Assembly (NCBI GenBank): GCA_029263275.1
Contig: JAJCXU010000560.1
Span: 1 to 5,470 of the forward strand
Length of the DNA stretch: 5,470 bases
Direction: 5' to 3'
DNA from: Ilumatobacter sp.
Lineage (GTDB): Bacteria > Actinomycetota > Acidimicrobiia > Acidimicrobiales > Ilumatobacteraceae
The notes beneath the pieces were generated by a model. It was not told where the DNA came from. It saw nothing but the letters and a program-made list of their open reading frames with translations, and made no database searches. The position numbers were made by a program, and so were the translations under genes. Below are positions 5,448-5,470 of the stretch, one piece after another. How positions within the stretch are numbered: position 1 is the stretch's first letter; the number at the start of each line of letters is the position of its first letter.

Positions 5448-5470
5448 CACTTGGGGTCAGACCCCAAGTG
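5448..5470. repeat. Perfect 11-bp inverted repeat with one-base centre
   Basis: The left arm CACTTGGGGTC (5448-5458), a single A, and the right arm GACCCCAAGTG (5460-5470) are exact reverse complements. No other copy of the GGGGTC-N-GACCCC core is in the window. As single strand it would form a stem of about ten pairs with a three-base loop. It sits 20 bases before the Dabb start codon and overlaps where that gene's -35 region would fall. It could be a dimeric repressor's operator or a REP/RAYT-type dispersed palindrome. There is no T-run on the minus strand after it, so an intrinsic terminator for a gene beyond the window is less likely. It may extend past the window edge. Confidence 0.85.

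Overview
This is a compact, high-GC (low 60s percent, judged by eye) bacterial segment with eight intact protein genes, no RNA gene, no CRISPR array and no transposase. GATC/TCG-rich codon use, an F420-type luciferase-like oxidoreductase and the absence of Shine-Dalgarno sequences suggest an actinobacterium, most plausibly Acidimicrobiia (Ilumatobacter-like). That placement is inference; there is no marker gene.

Layout: bases 1-88 hold no gene that I can support. A GNAT acetyltransferase (89-553, +) converges on an LLM-class, probably F420-dependent, oxidoreductase (584-1489, -). Across a 35-bp gap the latter is divergent from a GFA-family zinc protein (1525-1953, +), followed by an SMP-30/gluconolactonase-like hydrolase (1982-2830, +). 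These two converge, with a 22-bp gap, on a four-gene minus-strand cluster. In transcription order it is a Dabb-domain protein (5131-5427), a fumarylacetoacetate hydrolase (FAH) family enzyme (4254-5090), an HpcH/HpaI pyruvate-type aldolase (3416-about 4204) and a VOC-family protein (2853-3377). No gene-free stretch exceeds 90 bases.

The minus-strand cluster reads like a small catabolic module. FAH enzymes cut or isomerise 2-oxo/beta-diketo acids, and HpcH/HpaI aldolases cleave 2-oxo-4-hydroxy acids to pyruvate plus an aldehyde. The VOC and Dabb proteins could handle an aromatic, polyketide-like or sugar-acid precursor. The neighbouring SMP-30 lactonase would fit a sugar-lactone or aromatic-lactone route. 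The substrate cannot be fixed from sequence.

Two signals go beyond the genes. A perfect 11-bp inverted repeat with a one-base centre lies upstream of the Dabb gene and ends exactly at the last base of the window. Also, every gene has a hexamer with A at position 2 and T at position 6 placed 6 or 7 bases before its start codon, fully TANNNT in three cases, and no gene has a clear ribosome binding site. This looks like widespread leaderless transcription, with separate promoters even inside apparent operons. I see no clearly novel biological system here; these two regulatory-scale observations are the most worth checking.
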